Below, one piece after another: positions 27,097 to 37,185 of a stretch of 64,000 nt of DNA. The DNA lies in the NCBI RefSeq assembly GCF_036010325.1, contig NZ_CP108549.1, positions 1,550,001 through 1,614,000 of the forward strand, in the 5' to 3' direction. This DNA comes from Streptomyces sp. NBC_01210 (GTDB lineage: Bacteria > Actinomycetota > Actinomycetes > Streptomycetales > Streptomycetaceae). The notes beneath the pieces were generated by a model. The model was not told the DNA's origin. It saw nothing but the letters and a program-made list of their open reading frames with translations, and did not search any database. A program made the position numbers and the translations under genes. Within the stretch, counting starts at the first letter, position 1. Each line of letters starts with the position of its first letter.

Positions 27097-27348
27097 CTAG
27101 GTGGCGCCCGTGGGCGCGGGATCCTCCCCGTCACGGACGACGAAGGCGAACCCTGTGACTACCCGTCGGAAGCCTCTGTGGTTGCTCCGGCCAGCGTGGC
27201 TCATAAGCTCCACGTCGACCGCCTTGCCGTCCGTCGACGGCGTGGCCTTCCAGGAGCATGCGAGGCACTCCGCTTCGAAGGTGACGTCAGTGTCCGGATG
27301 CGGCGTGATTCGGTGCGTCACGCTGCGGATGATGGTCCGGGGACTCAT
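27097..27348 (-). CDS. Small DUF7848-type protein
   Basis: The 83-residue protein has SVTHRITPHPDTDVTFEAEC, then LACSWKATPSTDGKAVDVEL and SNHRGFRRVVTGF. I recognise this arrangement from small Streptomyces proteins classed as DUF7848. Two cysteines (ECLAC) could bind metal. The ATG overlaps the stop of the upstream gene (ATGA), so the two are coupled. The function is unknown; it is part of the XRE-linked gene set of the element. Confidence 0.7.
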   Translation of the reverse strand: MSPRTIIRSVTHRITPHPDTDVTFEAECLACSWKATPSTDGKAVDVELMSHAGRSNHRGFRRVVTGFAFVVRDGEDPAPTGAT

Positions 27349-27557
27349 TGACGGCCCGCGTGCGGGTGACGCCTGATCTCTACGGCCAAATCCGTGGCGT
27401 GCGACGGGTCATGGGCGGGGCTGCCTACCTCCGTCGCCTGGCGCCATTGCTTCTCCAGGGCCGCGCAGACGTCACAGCCTGGACTCGGCGTAGGGGGCCC
27501 GAAATCTGTCGGGTCCATCAGACGTACCGGCGGCGTCGTCGCCCACGGGAAGCTCAT
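27345..27557 (-). CDS. Small protein coupled to the DUF7848-type gene
   Basis: The 70-residue hypothetical protein contains DPTDFGPPTPSPGCDVCAAL and ends DLAVEIRRHPHAGRQ. Similar small proteins accompany DUF7848 genes in Streptomyces. The ATG at 27557 has GAGGTG upstream, which favours it over an in-frame start 48 bases earlier. A CxxC pair is present. The function is unknown. Confidence 0.65.
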   Translation of the reverse strand: MSFPWATTPPVRLMDPTDFGPPTPSPGCDVCAALEKQWRQATEVGSPAHDPSHATDLAVEIRRHPHAGRQ

Positions 27558-27644
27558 TTCCGCACCTCGTCTCGTCGTCCTATGCACGACGCTACGAAAG
27601 GGCACAGCGCACCTTCTACGAAGTTCTACGGAATTGCACGCAGG

Positions 27645-28493
27645 TCACCCGAGCGAGTCAATCGCGGCAGTGATGCGTGCCCGAGCCGCAGACCCGTACA
27701 CGGCCAGCTCAGCCATCGCCGCGAAGGCGCCGACGTACTGAGCGACTTCTCCCGGGGCTGTCACACTGACGGCTGCCGTCAGCAGCTCCACGTGAACTCT
27801 GTCCTCGTCGAAGACGTTGAACGTCTCCAACGTCCACATCTTCCGCGGGGCGCCCGCAGGGATGATCCCGAGCGATACGGCAGGGAACGCCATGGACGCG
27901 AGCAGATAGCCCAGTTGTCCCGCCATGGTCTCCACTCCCCCGACCACGTGTCGGAGGACGGACTCTTCGAGTAGGAAGGCGAACCGGTGATCGCCTTCCC
28001 TGATCACGCGCGACCGTGCGAGCCGTGCCGCAACCGCCTCCCCGACGTCGTCCGGCGTTCCGTGAAACTCCGTGATGTTCGTCAGGAGCGACGTTGCATA
28101 CTCGTCAGTCTGGAGCAGTCCGGGGACGACGCTGGCGCAGTAGACGCGAAACACGCGGGTGCGCTCATACAGCGGGACGCGGGACTCCTGGAGCCGGCGC
28201 AGGCCGGAGCGCTGCAGCCGTCGCCACTGGACGTACATCGACTCAGCCGTCCGGCTCGCGGCAATCAGGTCGGGCGCCTGATCCTCTGCTCCGCACACGC
28301 GGCACCACATGCGAATGTCGGCGTCCGACGGAGGCGTCTTAGCGTTCTCCAGCCGCGACACCTTCGACGGCTGCCAGACGGCTTGTGCTGCCAGCTCCCG
28401 ACCCGTCAGCCCAGCATCTAGCCGGAGATCCCGCAGGCGCGCAGCGAGCGCGCTACGGGCAGCCTGGACGCTGGACGACGGGAACGGGGCCAT
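27645..28493 (-). CDS. XRE-family HTH regulator with DUF5753 domain
   Basis: The 282-residue protein has an N-terminal XRE helix-turn-helix (RDLRLDAGLTGRELAAQAVW and then QPSKVSRLE). The C-terminal DUF5753 domain covers about 95-275 (YERTRVFRVYCASVVPGLLQ and TDEYA are typical). This class is now often labelled an antitoxin-like regulator of Scr1-type modules. It starts 13 bp after the DUF6879 gene with no clear RBS, implying coupling. In Streptomyces such genes are usually paired with a small DUF397 partner; here the partner is DUF6879. Confidence 0.9.
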   Translation of the reverse strand: MAPFPSSSVQAARSALAARLRDLRLDAGLTGRELAAQAVWQPSKVSRLENAKTPPSDADIRMWCRVCGAEDQAPDLIAASRTAESMYVQWRRLQRSGLRRLQESRVPLYERTRVFRVYCASVVPGLLQTDEYATSLLTNITEFHGTPDDVGEAVAARLARSRVIREGDHRFAFLLEESVLRHVVGGVETMAGQLGYLLASMAFPAVSLGIIPAGAPRKMWTLETFNVFDEDRVHVELLTAAVSVTAPGEVAQYVGAFAAMAELAVYGSAARARITAAIDSLG

Positions 28494-28505
28494 GGTGTGT
28501 GTTAG

Positions 28506-29030
28506 TCAGACCCGGTAGTCCTCGTGCGGGACCGCGCGGCCCCACACTGCCTCGAAGGACGCTGCACATTGCTTGACGACGTCCGGCGCCTCTTCCAGCT
28601 CGTGCCCGATGAACGCGCCGTCGCCAGAGAACAGACCGAACCGGATCAGTCGGTCGTCAAAGATCCACAGATCGTTGCCAGGCAGCATCAAGTCCGACGC
28701 CATCCGACGTGGCAGCCAGCGCACTTGCTCGCCGGCCGCGATGTTCTGCGCGGTGCATGCATGCTCGTACCGGATGTAGTCGGTGACTGGCTCCGAGACG
28801 ATGCGGGCACGACGTACAACGGCGCCGCGCCCTACCGCTTCGGCCACGACGTCATGGAAGCCGTTCCACCACGTCGACCGGTCGTCCAGGTCATAGCGGT
28901 GTCCTGCCTTCCATGCCGCGAAGTCCGCGTCTTCGTCCGCGACCCCGTAGACGTCTCGCATCTCCAGGTGCACGGCGGAGCGCTGGCAGTTGGCCAGCAA
29001 CTCAGCGAAGGACGGAACCTTCTGCGGCAT
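28506..29030 (-). CDS. DUF6879-family protein
   Basis: The 174-residue protein has SFAELLANCQRSAVHLEMRD at the start, then WWNGFHDVVAEAVGRG, RRARIVSEPVTDYIRYEH and WLPRRMASDLMLPGNDLWIF. These are hallmarks of DUF6879 proteins encoded next to XRE/DUF5753 regulators. A GAGGGAGG precedes the ATG. It overlaps the upstream small gene by 29 bp. The role is unproven; co-occurrence suggests a regulatory or toxin-antitoxin-like pair. Confidence 0.85.
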   Translation of the reverse strand: MPQKVPSFAELLANCQRSAVHLEMRDVYGVADEDADFAAWKAGHRYDLDDRSTWWNGFHDVVAEAVGRGAVVRRARIVSEPVTDYIRYEHACTAQNIAAGEQVRWLPRRMASDLMLPGNDLWIFDDRLIRFGLFSGDGAFIGHELEEAPDVVKQCAASFEAVWGRAVPHEDYRV

Positions 29031-29244
29031 CGCATGCCTCCCTCAAGACAGCTGCCATGCGGACTGGCAGACGGAGGACAGTCTCCGTGTCAGGGATGGG
29101 CCCGGCTGCCAGGCACTCAGCCTGCGTCACCTCGTCGGCCTTCCAACCCTGGATCACGAACTCCTGCTTCTCCTCGTCGACCCATACCGTCGGGCAGTTG
29201 TCGCCGTTCGTGTTCGGATCCTTCGCGATGAACCGTAACGTCAT
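29002..29244 (-). CDS. Small protein of the XRE/DUF6879 module
   Basis: The 80-residue acidic protein contains TNGDNCPTVWVDEEKQEFVI and then QGWKADEVT, a sequence I recall as the usual first gene of DUF6879-XRE clusters. GGAGGAGCC directly precedes the ATG at 29244. Overlap with the next gene implies coupled translation. The function is unknown. Confidence 0.75.
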   Translation of the reverse strand: MTLRFIAKDPNTNGDNCPTVWVDEEKQEFVIQGWKADEVTQAECLAAGPIPDTETVLRLPVRMAAVLREACDAAEGSVLR

Positions 29245-29324
29245 GGCTCCTCCATGGTCGCGTTCGTTGCGCAATGTTCTACGAGCGTCACCTCACGACG
29301 GAAGCACGTCAAGGGTGCCGGTCG

Positions 29325-29477
29325 TCAGAGCGCGAAGCCCGTAGCGCGACGGAAGAGCCGACCGTGCCACGGGGTGCAGAACCGCTTGACGCGTCCGGCT
29401 CCCGCCTTCTGCTCAATGGGATCGCCACAGTGCAAGCAGGTGGAGGGCTGAGTCTTGGCCGGCGCAGTGAAGTCCAT
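29325..29477 (-). CDS. 50-residue Cys-rich zinc-knuckle-like protein
   Basis: This short frame encodes MDFTAPAKTQPSTCLHCGDP, followed by a Lys/Arg-rich segment and FCTPWHGRLFRRATGFAL. The CxxC...C...H spacing suggests one zinc site, and the basic tail suggests nucleic-acid contact. GAGAGG lies upstream of the ATG. It sits between the tape-measure terminator and the DUF6879 module on the same strand. No family is recognised. Confidence 0.6.
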   Translation of the reverse strand: MDFTAPAKTQPSTCLHCGDPIEQKAGAGRVKRFCTPWHGRLFRRATGFAL

Positions 29478-29502
29478 GTCTGTTGTCCTCTCAGGAACGG
29501 GA

Positions 29503-29534
29503 ACGCCCCGCGTCCATGTCGGCGCGCGGGGCGT
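29503..29534 (-). terminator. Terminator downstream of the tape-measure gene
   Basis: ACGCCCCGCG (29503-29512) and CGCGGGGCGT (29525-29534) form a perfect 10-bp stem with a 12-nt loop, 70 bp after the tape-measure stop on the minus strand. Confidence 0.55.
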
Positions 29535-29602
29535 GATGAGCTGGTGCGTAGGGGACCGCCTCCCTGTCGGAAGCGGCCCCTGAGCGTGCGTCAGGATGTG
29601 CG

Positions 29603-32600
29603 TCAGAGGTTGCGGCCGACGTCGATCGCACCGGCTACAGCGTCCGTGTGGACGACGATGCGGTGATCGACGATTTCCGTGATCTCACGGTCTCCAACCC
29701 ACACGTGGTTTTCGACCGTGATGTTCGGCGCAGTGCCGCCCTGGCCGGCGTTCGCACGCAGGGTGTCCCACTGAGCGGAGGTGAATACGGGCTCCGGCTT
29801 TCCGGTTCCGTTGACGACGAGAGAGAGCCCCGTGGGGAGCATGCCGCCTTCGTCGTACCAATGCGGTGACCTGGACTGCCACTTCGCCCACGCGGCTGCG
29901 GGGCTGCCGTAGTCCGGGCGGTGTTTGATGTAGTCCAGGCCCCAACGGATCTGCGTGGCAGGGTTCTTCCGCCAGTCAGCGCCCTCGGATGCCATCTTCT
30001 CCGCGGGCAGAGCCTGCGGGATGCCGTAGGCGCCGGACGTCGGGTTGAGCGCGTTCCAACGCCATCCCGATTCGTGCATCCACAATTCCTTCAGTGGACC
30101 GAACTGCGATGGCCCCCATCCGTAGTTGCCGAGGATGTTCTTCGCGTAAGCCTGAGCAGAGCCCGCAGCCTTCGCGTTGAACGCGGTTCCCCCGCCACCC
30201 GTCAGGAACTGCATGGGATCGACGGCCTTGCCGTTCCGGCGCGCCTCCAGGTGGAGGTGTGGCCCGGTGACGTTGCCGGTTGCGCCGACTCGTCCGATGG
30301 CCTGTCCTTGCTTCACGGACTTACCAACCGACGTCAGCATCTGCGACATGTGCGCGTACAGGGAGGCCAGTCCCCCGCCATGGTTGATCATGACGTGATT
30401 GCCGTACGGGCCTCCGCCCGTCGCCTGGCTGACCTTTCCGTCGGCCACGGCCTTGATGATCGTCCCGACGGCTGCAGGGAAGTCCAGGCCCGTGTGATGA
30501 CCGGAGCTCCACATCGAACCGGCCTTACCGAACGGCGTGCCGTAGGGGACGTTGACGGGCTTCGTCCACAGTCCCCCGCCGTCGCCTCCGCCGAAGCCCA
30601 GGAAGTCGAGCGCCTTATCCTTCAGGGCCGTCAGCATTTTCCCGGGCATCTCTGCCAGTGAGCGTGCCCACGGATTCGCTAGAATCGGCTTCAGCTGATC
30701 CTTGACGTAGCTCTTCGCGTTGCCGAAAACCTTCGTCGGATCCAGGAAGTCCGCGGCACCGGAGAAGAAGTCTCCGACCGCGCTTCCCTTGTTCTTCAGC
30801 CACCCGACAACTCCGCCGTCCTTGAAGGCCGGCATGCCCGCGGAGATGGCTCGCTGAACGCCGCTGATTCCGCCGGAACGGGCAGCTGCGTTCCACTCGT
30901 TGATTCGGTCCGCGCCAACTGCGCGCGTCCACTCCGGGCGCATGATGGCCTCACCGCCACCCACGGCGATGACACGGTCATCTCGTCCCGGGGAGTACCC
31001 GGACATGATGCCGCCCGTTGCGAACTTGTCTAGGTTCAGTGGCTTCAGTTGCTTGGCACCGGTAATATCCGCAACCTTGTTCCACAACGGCACAATTCCG
31101 CCGTTGTAAACGTACTTGAGGATGAACCTAACTGGCTCCTTGGCAATGCCCTGGATCTGATCCCACGCCTTCTTGATGGCCTTCCTGCCATCTTCGAAGG
31201 AATCACTGACGACCTGTACGGCCTTTTTGATGTTGTCGAATGCCGGCTTGATGGCCTTGTTGTACAGCCATCCCGCCTTGTCGCCAATCCACCCGAATAC
31301 CGGGCTGAGGACTTTCTCCCACAGCCACTTTCCAGCGGCGCCGAGGGCGTCGAAAGTCTTCTTGGCTTCCTTCAGCGCAGGCCCGATAGCCTTGTCGTAC
31401 AGCCACTTTGCCTTGTCACCGATCCAGGTGAAGGCGGGACTGAGCGCGTTGTTCCACAGCCACATTGCCGCGTCGCCGATGCCACGGAACGCCGGGCCTA
31501 GCGCGTTATCCCACAGCCACATTCCGATTACGCCGAGAGCCTTGAACGCCAGGTACGCAGGCAGAAGGACGAGCGTTACCAGAGCGGTGAACAGGAACTG
31601 AGCGGCCTTGCCGATGAAGTCGAAGGACGGGCGGAGTGCGTTTTCCCACAGCCACACGGCAATGTCACCGATGGCCTTAAGTGCCGTCCATATTCCGGAG
31701 AATACGGGCTGCAGCACCTTCGTCCAGAGGAACTCTGTCGACGTCTTGATAGCCGCCCACGTCGTATCGACTGCAGTGCGAAACCAACCGACGTTGTGGT
31801 ACGCCCAGATGATCCCCGCGACGAGCGCAGCGACAGCTACCACAATCGCCATGATCAGCGGGACAATTCCCGTAGCAGCCAACGCCGCGGACCAACTCCA
31901 CGTTTCCAGTGCGGCAAGCGCAACGGCTGTGTTGTAGATGCCCATCGCGATGCCAAACGCAGCCATTCCGAGGGTGATGGCCTTGTTTACCGCGTACAAC
32001 ACCCAAAGAGTTTGGACGAGGCCAGGCATTTCCGTCGCCAACCACGAAATGGCGTCGAACAACGGTCCAACGACCTTGAACAACGCCGTCGAAAGTGGCG
32101 CAACGGCCTTCGAGAAGTCGAGCATGGCCGTGAGGATCTTGCCCAGGAACTCCGCGAGCGGGGGCCCGTTATCCTTCACGTACTGAAGGAATCCCTCGAA
32201 CTCCGGAGAGCCCTTCAGGTTCTTAGCCCAGTCCGCGAATCGTCCCGTGATCCGCTGCATCGTCGACGAGATGCCATCCATGTGCGGTAGGAAGGCGTCG
32301 ATGACGCCTGCCATGCCCTTCAGCACGTTCCCGAAGGCGACTCCAAGCCCGACAATGGCAGGCTTAGCGCTCTCGGCTATGTCCTTCTTGAAGCCCTGCC
32401 AGAACGGCGTCTTGAGCTCTGCGGAAGCCTTGTCCATCAGCGTCTTGATTGCCGACGATGCTGCCAGGACGAGCGGCGTCAGTCCGGGCAGCGAGGCTTT
32501 CGCTCCGTCGACGGCCCTCGTGAAGATGGGGAGCGTCGCCGGCTGAAGGCTCTTCTGCCACGCATCGAACGCGCTCTTGATGCCACGCGGCCCGGCTATG

Positions 32601-33434
32601 GAGTCGTACAGCTCGCGCTGTGATGGTGTCAGCTTCGCGAGTGCCCGCTGATACTCGTCCTGCTTCGTCGTCGCCGTGGCGGTCACCTTCGACGCGGACA
32701 GCCGGGCAGCGGCTATGCCGCGCTCCGCGGACTTGATGGCGTCGGCCGCCTGTACCTGCGCGGTCGCTACGGCCTTCGTCGCCTTGACGAGGGCTGCAGC
32801 CTGATCCGCGGTATTGCGATGCGCGGCGGCTACGCGTTCCTGCGCCCGGCGGACGACGTCAGAGCCTTCGACGCCGGCCTTCCGCTGCTCCGCGGCCGAC
32901 TTCTGCAGATCCTTGTAGTCCTGCGACTGCTGCTTCGCGTGAAGCTTGGCCTGGTCGTACGTCAGTTGCGCTTCGTCACGCTGAAGCTGCGATGCCTTCG
33001 GATCCTTACGGACCTCCTGGAGGCGCTGCTCTGCTTCCCTGACGCGGAGTGCAGCCTCCCTCTGGGAGAGTGCACCTTCCTCCAGCTGGGCGTTCAGGTC
33101 CCGCAGCTGCTGAGCAGCCGTCTTCCGAGCCGTCGTCAGCTGCTCCTGTGCCTGGAGCTCCGCGCGCTGCGCGTCAGCGAGGCTGCGTTCTGCGCGTGCC
33201 ACGCCGTCGTTGGCGTTGGCTATGGAGGTAGCCGCCTGACGGTGGGCGGAGGCGAGTGCCTGTTGGGCGGAGGCCATCTGAAGCGCTCGCTGCGACGCCT
33301 GAACGCCGGCGTTGGCTCCCGCGTTCGTCGCCTGCGTGGTGTCCTTCTGCGCGGCGCTCTGCGCCTTCAGTGCCTCCCCCACGCCCTTGATGGCGGGGAC
33401 GGAGGCAAGTCCGAAGGCTCCGACTGCCGCTCCG
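29603..33434 (-). pseudogene. Tail tape-measure protein, 3' part (separated by IS insertion)
   Basis: About 1,275 codons of the tape-measure gene lie downstream of the IS. In order they encode a long Ala/Gln-rich coiled coil and a hydrophobic helical stretch. A run of Trp-containing repeats follows (WLWDNALGPAFRGIGD and WLWNNALSPAFTWIGD style). Next is an M23 metallopeptidase domain (HHTGLDFPAAVGT, INHGGGLASLYAHM, GPHLHLE). A lysozyme/transglycosylase-like domain follows (LWMHESGWRWNALNPTSGAY). Tape-measure proteins set tail length and can degrade peptidoglycan during DNA entry. Without the IS the frame joins the 5' part exactly, giving about 1,510 residues. Confidence 0.9.
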
Positions 33435-33651
33435 TGTTTGTAAGCACTTCTTTGGGCCCCAGTGCACGGATCTGAAGTGGCTCCGTGGCGTACGAAGTTG
33501 ATCTGGCTCCACTTGGCGAGCACGTGCTGCGACGTGCCCTCTTTGGAGTGAATGCACTGCTCCGTCCGCCCGGCGGCGGCAGGGTGTGTGCGTCGATCAC
33601 GGTCTTGTCGGAGGCCGTGTGTGTTGATCGCGGTCGTGTCGGGAGGCCGGG

Positions 33652-35286
33652 GTGGGTTTGTCGCGGGCTGAGTTGTTCGCCGCGATCCGGAGGGACAGAC
33701 GTCTCGATCCGGAGCTGTCGCAGCGGGCTCTCGGGGAGAAGTACGGAGTGCACCGGCGGACGGTGCGGCAGGCTTTGAATTCGGCGGTTCCGCCGCCCAG
33801 GAAGAAACCGGTGCCGCGGGCGACGGTCCTGGACCCGGCCAAGGGCTGGATCGACGCGATGCTGCGGGAGGACCTCACTGCACCGCGCAAGCAGAAGCAC
33901 ACCGCCCGGCGGATCCATCAGCGGCTCGCGCAGGAATACGGCTTCGACCAGGCGTCGTACTCGACGGTCTGCGACTACCTCCTGGTCCGGCGGCCGCAGA
34001 TCGAGGCCGAGGCCCGGGAGGGGCACCGGCATTTGGACGGGATGGTCCCTCAGGTGCATCTTCCCGGCGAGGAGGCGGAAGTTGACTTCGCTGACGTGTG
34101 GGTCCGGCTGGCGGGCGAGGTGGTCAGGTGCCACCTGTTCACGCTGCGGATGTCGTACTCGGGCAAGGCCGTCCACCGGGTCTATGCCTCGCAGGCCCAG
34201 GAGTCCTTCATGGAGGGGCATGTCGAGGCGTTCAACGTGCTGGGCGGGGTGCCGGCCCGGCACATCCGTTACGACAATCTGAAGCCGGCGGTCAACCGGA
34301 TCTGCACCGGCCGCAGCCGGGTGGAGTCGGAGCGGTGGCTCAACTTCCGCGCCCACTACGGCTTCGACGCCTTCTACTGCATCCCCGGCCAGGAAGGCGC
34401 CCACGAGAAGGGCGGAGTCGAACACGAGGGCGGACGCTTCCGCCGCACGCACCTCGTCCCGGTCCCCGAGGTTGCCTCGCTGGGCGAACTGAACGAGAAG
34501 ATCGCCGCGATCGACGCAGCTGAGGACGCACGGATCCTGTCGGGCAGGCTGACCACCATCGGCTTCAACTTCGCTGCTGAGACGGACCAGTTGGTGCCGC
34601 TGCCGTTCGAGGAATTCGAGTGCGGCATCACGCTGACCCCGAAGGTCGACCGCAGCAGCCGGATTACGGTCCGCCAGTGCCACTACTCGGTGCCTGCCCG
34701 GTTCATCGGGCAGAACGTGCGCGTGCTGCTGCGGGGCAATGAACTGCTGGTGTTCGAGCGGCGGACGATCGTGGCCCGTCACCCGCGGCTGACCCGGCGG
34801 GGCGAGTTCCGCGACGAACTCGATCACTACCTGGAGATCCTGCTGGCCAAGCCGGGCGCCATGGCCGGCTCCACCGCGCTGGCAACTGCCCGGCAGAACG
34901 GCTCGTTCACCGAGGTCCACGAGGCGTTCTGGGCCGCGGCCCGCACCGCGCATGGAGACGCGGCCGGGACCAGGGCCCTGATCGAGATTCTGCTGCTGCA
35001 CCGGCGGATGCCAGCTGAGGCGGTCCAGCTGGGCATGGCAGCCGCGATCCGGGCGGGCGCCGTCACCGCGGACGTGGTGGCCGTCGAGGCCCGCAAGGCA
35101 GCCGCGCAGGCACCTGATCCGGCTGAGGAGGTGGACGACGGGGACGATCCGCCGCCGTGGGCCGAGCCCAGCGGGGTGGTGTCACTGACAGCCCGCAGGG
35201 CCCAGCTTCCCGAGGACAAGCGCCCGTTGCCGACCGTGAGCCACTACGACCAGCTCCTGACCCGCCAACCGAAAGGCACTGCATGA
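33652..35286 (+). CDS. istA: IS21-family transposase IstA
   Basis: The 544-residue transposase has an N-terminal HTH (LSQRALGEKYGVHRRTVRQA) and a DDE integrase core. Catalytic acidic residues are in EEAEVDFADVWVRL, the HIRYDNLKPAV segment and the EGAHEKGGVEHEGG segment (Glu). The C-terminal domain resembles the Mu-transposase beta barrel. A GGGAGG lies six bases before the GTG start. Its stop overlaps the istB start (ATGA), as is standard for IS21. Confidence 0.95.
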   Translation: MGLSRAELFAAIRRDRRLDPELSQRALGEKYGVHRRTVRQALNSAVPPPRKKPVPRATVLDPAKGWIDAMLREDLTAPRKQKHTARRIHQRLAQEYGFDQASYSTVCDYLLVRRPQIEAEAREGHRHLDGMVPQVHLPGEEAEVDFADVWVRLAGEVVRCHLFTLRMSYSGKAVHRVYASQAQESFMEGHVEAFNVLGGVPARHIRYDNLKPAVNRICTGRSRVESERWLNFRAHYGFDAFYCIPGQEGAHEKGGVEHEGGRFRRTHLVPVPEVASLGELNEKIAAIDAAEDARILSGRLTTIGFNFAAETDQLVPLPFEEFECGITLTPKVDRSSRITVRQCHYSVPARFIGQNVRVLLRGNELLVFERRTIVARHPRLTRRGEFRDELDHYLEILLAKPGAMAGSTALATARQNGSFTEVHEAFWAAARTAHGDAAGTRALIEILLLHRRMPAEAVQLGMAAAIRAGAVTADVVAVEARKAAAQAPDPAEEVDDGDDPPPWAEPSGVVSLTARRAQLPEDKRPLPTVSHYDQLLTRQPKGTA

Positions 35287-36098
35287 GCACGACCGCTGCA
35301 CCGACCCGCCAGCACGTCCCGCCGCCCCGTCGGGATGTCGGACCGGAGGAGGCCGTGGACACGGCCATCGACGAGGCATGCCGCAGCCTGCACCTACCCA
35401 CCATCCGCAGCCGGGTCGGGGAGATGGCCGATGAGGCGATGCGCCAGCGGTCCAGCTATAAGGACTTCCTCGCCGACCTGCTGGAAGCCGAGTGCGCCGA
35501 ACGCGAGGAACGGCGCAAACAGCGGCTGGTCAGAGACGCCAATTTCCCCCGGCCCAAGCGGCTGGAGGACTTCGACTTCACCGAGAACCCGAACGTCACG
35601 CCGGAGCTTGTCGGCACCCTGGCGGACCCGGCCTGGGTCAAGGCCGGGCAGCCGCTCTGTCTGATCGGCGACTCCGGCACCGGCAAGTCCCACCTGCTCA
35701 TCGGGATCGGCACCGCCATGGCCGAGGCTGGGCTCAAGGTCCGCTACACGACCACGGTCAACCTGGTCAACGAGCTCGCGGAAGCCGCCGACGAGAAGAA
35801 GCTGGCCCGCACCATCGCGCGCTACGGCCGCGTTGACCTGCTCTGTCTGGACGAGTTCGGCTATCTCGATCTGGACAAGGCCGGAGCCAAACTGCTGTTC
35901 CAGATCTTCACCGAGCGCGAAGAACGGAGGGCTATCGCCATCGCGTCGAACGCTCCGTTCTCCGAGTGGAAGCAGACCTTCACTGACCCCCGGCTCTGCA
36001 CGGCAATCGTCGACCGCGTCACCTTCAACGCGCACATCGTCGAGACCGGCACCGACTCCTACCGCTTCGCCCAGAGTCAGAAGAAACGGCGCCGCTGA
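35283..36098 (+). CDS. istB: IS21-family helper ATPase IstB
   Basis: The 271-residue AAA+ ATPase is related to DnaC. It has the Walker A motif GDSGTGKSHL, Walker B DLLCLDEFGYLDLD and a sensor region IAIASNAPFSEW. IstB assembles with IstA to promote transposition and choose targets. The start ATGA overlaps the istA stop. An upstream in-frame start inside istA was rejected. Confidence 0.95.
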   Translation: MSTTAAPTRQHVPPPRRDVGPEEAVDTAIDEACRSLHLPTIRSRVGEMADEAMRQRSSYKDFLADLLEAECAEREERRKQRLVRDANFPRPKRLEDFDFTENPNVTPELVGTLADPAWVKAGQPLCLIGDSGTGKSHLLIGIGTAMAEAGLKVRYTTTVNLVNELAEAADEKKLARTIARYGRVDLLCLDEFGYLDLDKAGAKLLFQIFTEREERRAIAIASNAPFSEWKQTFTDPRLCTAIVDRVTFNAHIVETGTDSYRFAQSQKKRRR

Positions 36099-36468
36099 CC
36101 TCGAACGACAACTGCGGCCGGGCTCCCTCACGGGAGGCCGGCCGCAGCCGCGTTGGGCCCGGCCGCCAAGTCCCAGTGCCGACCAGACCATCGCCCGTTC
36201 TCGTCCAGCCGCCACGGGCACTGGGCGGCCCGCAACCTGAGTCGAGTCGGGTCGGCAGCCTCCACGCGCCTGTCGGGGGCGCGTTTGCGGAGGTCTGACC
36301 GAGGCTTCAAAACTACCGCGCCGACCCCCGGTCACGGCCAGCGGAACCACTCGTTCGAAGTGGGGCCAAATCACCTTGCTACAGGGGCGTGAATCACACC
36401 AATACACGCCCCCTCCAGCCGGTGAGTGGAGCCAAAAGAAGTCCGTGCACTGGAGCCAAAACAAGTGC

Positions 36469-37185
36469 TTACAGACACGCTCCGGCTGCCGTCGCTGCGG
36501 ACACCACAGCTCCGAGCCCTGCGGCAATGACAGGGCCGAGCGGGATGGCCGTCAGGATTGCCATCTGGATACCGAGACCCATGAGCGCCGACCGTGCGCC
36601 CGTCGTGTCGACGTCGACGCGGACACTCGGCTCTGCAGCGTCGACGGCTGCGATCTCCGCACGGATCTCCGCGAGCGCTGCCCGCGCGGCTGCCGTGTCG
36701 GCCCGTACCGCGACATTCGGGTGTGACGCTCCGAGTCGAGCGAGTTCGGCCTCAATGCGGACTATCTCCGCCTCAGCCGTTGCAGCGTCGACATCGATGC
36801 CGATTCTCTTCTTAGAGAGTGTCTCCAGCTTCGCCCGAAGGCGCGTGAGTTCAGCGTCGACTCCTGTATCCGAGAGCCGGACGTCCAGCTTCGGCATTGC
36901 CTTGAACGCCGCTTCTAGCTTCGCCTTCAACGACCGGGCAAACGACCCGCCGGTGTCCGATCCCTGTCGAGTTGCGGCTCGTTGTGCAGCGTTGCCGCCC
37001 TGATTGATGGCGTTGGGCAGCGCAACGACGATGTGGCGGCTAATCTCGTCGCCCAAACGCCGTCCGGCTTCCTCCCCAACGCGATCCGCTGCAGGCAACA
37101 CGATTGCCTTCAGCTTCGTGTGGAATTGCGGTGCGACCGGAACAACGTCAACGCCGGCGCTACCGACGATATCCAGCTCAGGCAT
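36469..37185 (-). pseudogene. Tail tape-measure protein, 5' part (truncated by IS)
   Basis: The 236 original codons begin at the ATG at 37185, preceded by GGGAGG. They encode a basic N-terminal segment and a coiled-coil region (AELTRLRAKLETLSKKRIGI and AEAEIVRIEAELARLGASHP). They end in a Gly/Ala hydrophobic stretch (LGPVIAAGLGAVVSAATAAG). Reading continues three codons into the IS and stops at 36469. Removing the IS and one CGCTCCG copy joins ...ATAAGA directly to AVGAFGLASV in the 3' part with no frame change. Confidence 0.9.

Larger units (their letters stand above)
33435..36477 (+). mobile_element. IS21-family insertion sequence (3,043 bp)
   Basis: The ends are TGTTTGTAAGCACTT on the left and, read inward from the right, TGTCTGTAAGCACTT, with the terminal TG/CA of IS21 elements. 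Further inverted subterminal copies of a GGAGCCAAAA-like repeat occur near both ends, as expected for IstA-binding sites. A 7-bp target duplication CGCTCCG flanks it (33428-33434 and 36478-36484). It encodes istA and istB in overlapping frames and interrupts the tape-measure gene. Both genes look complete, so it may still be active. Confidence 0.93.
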
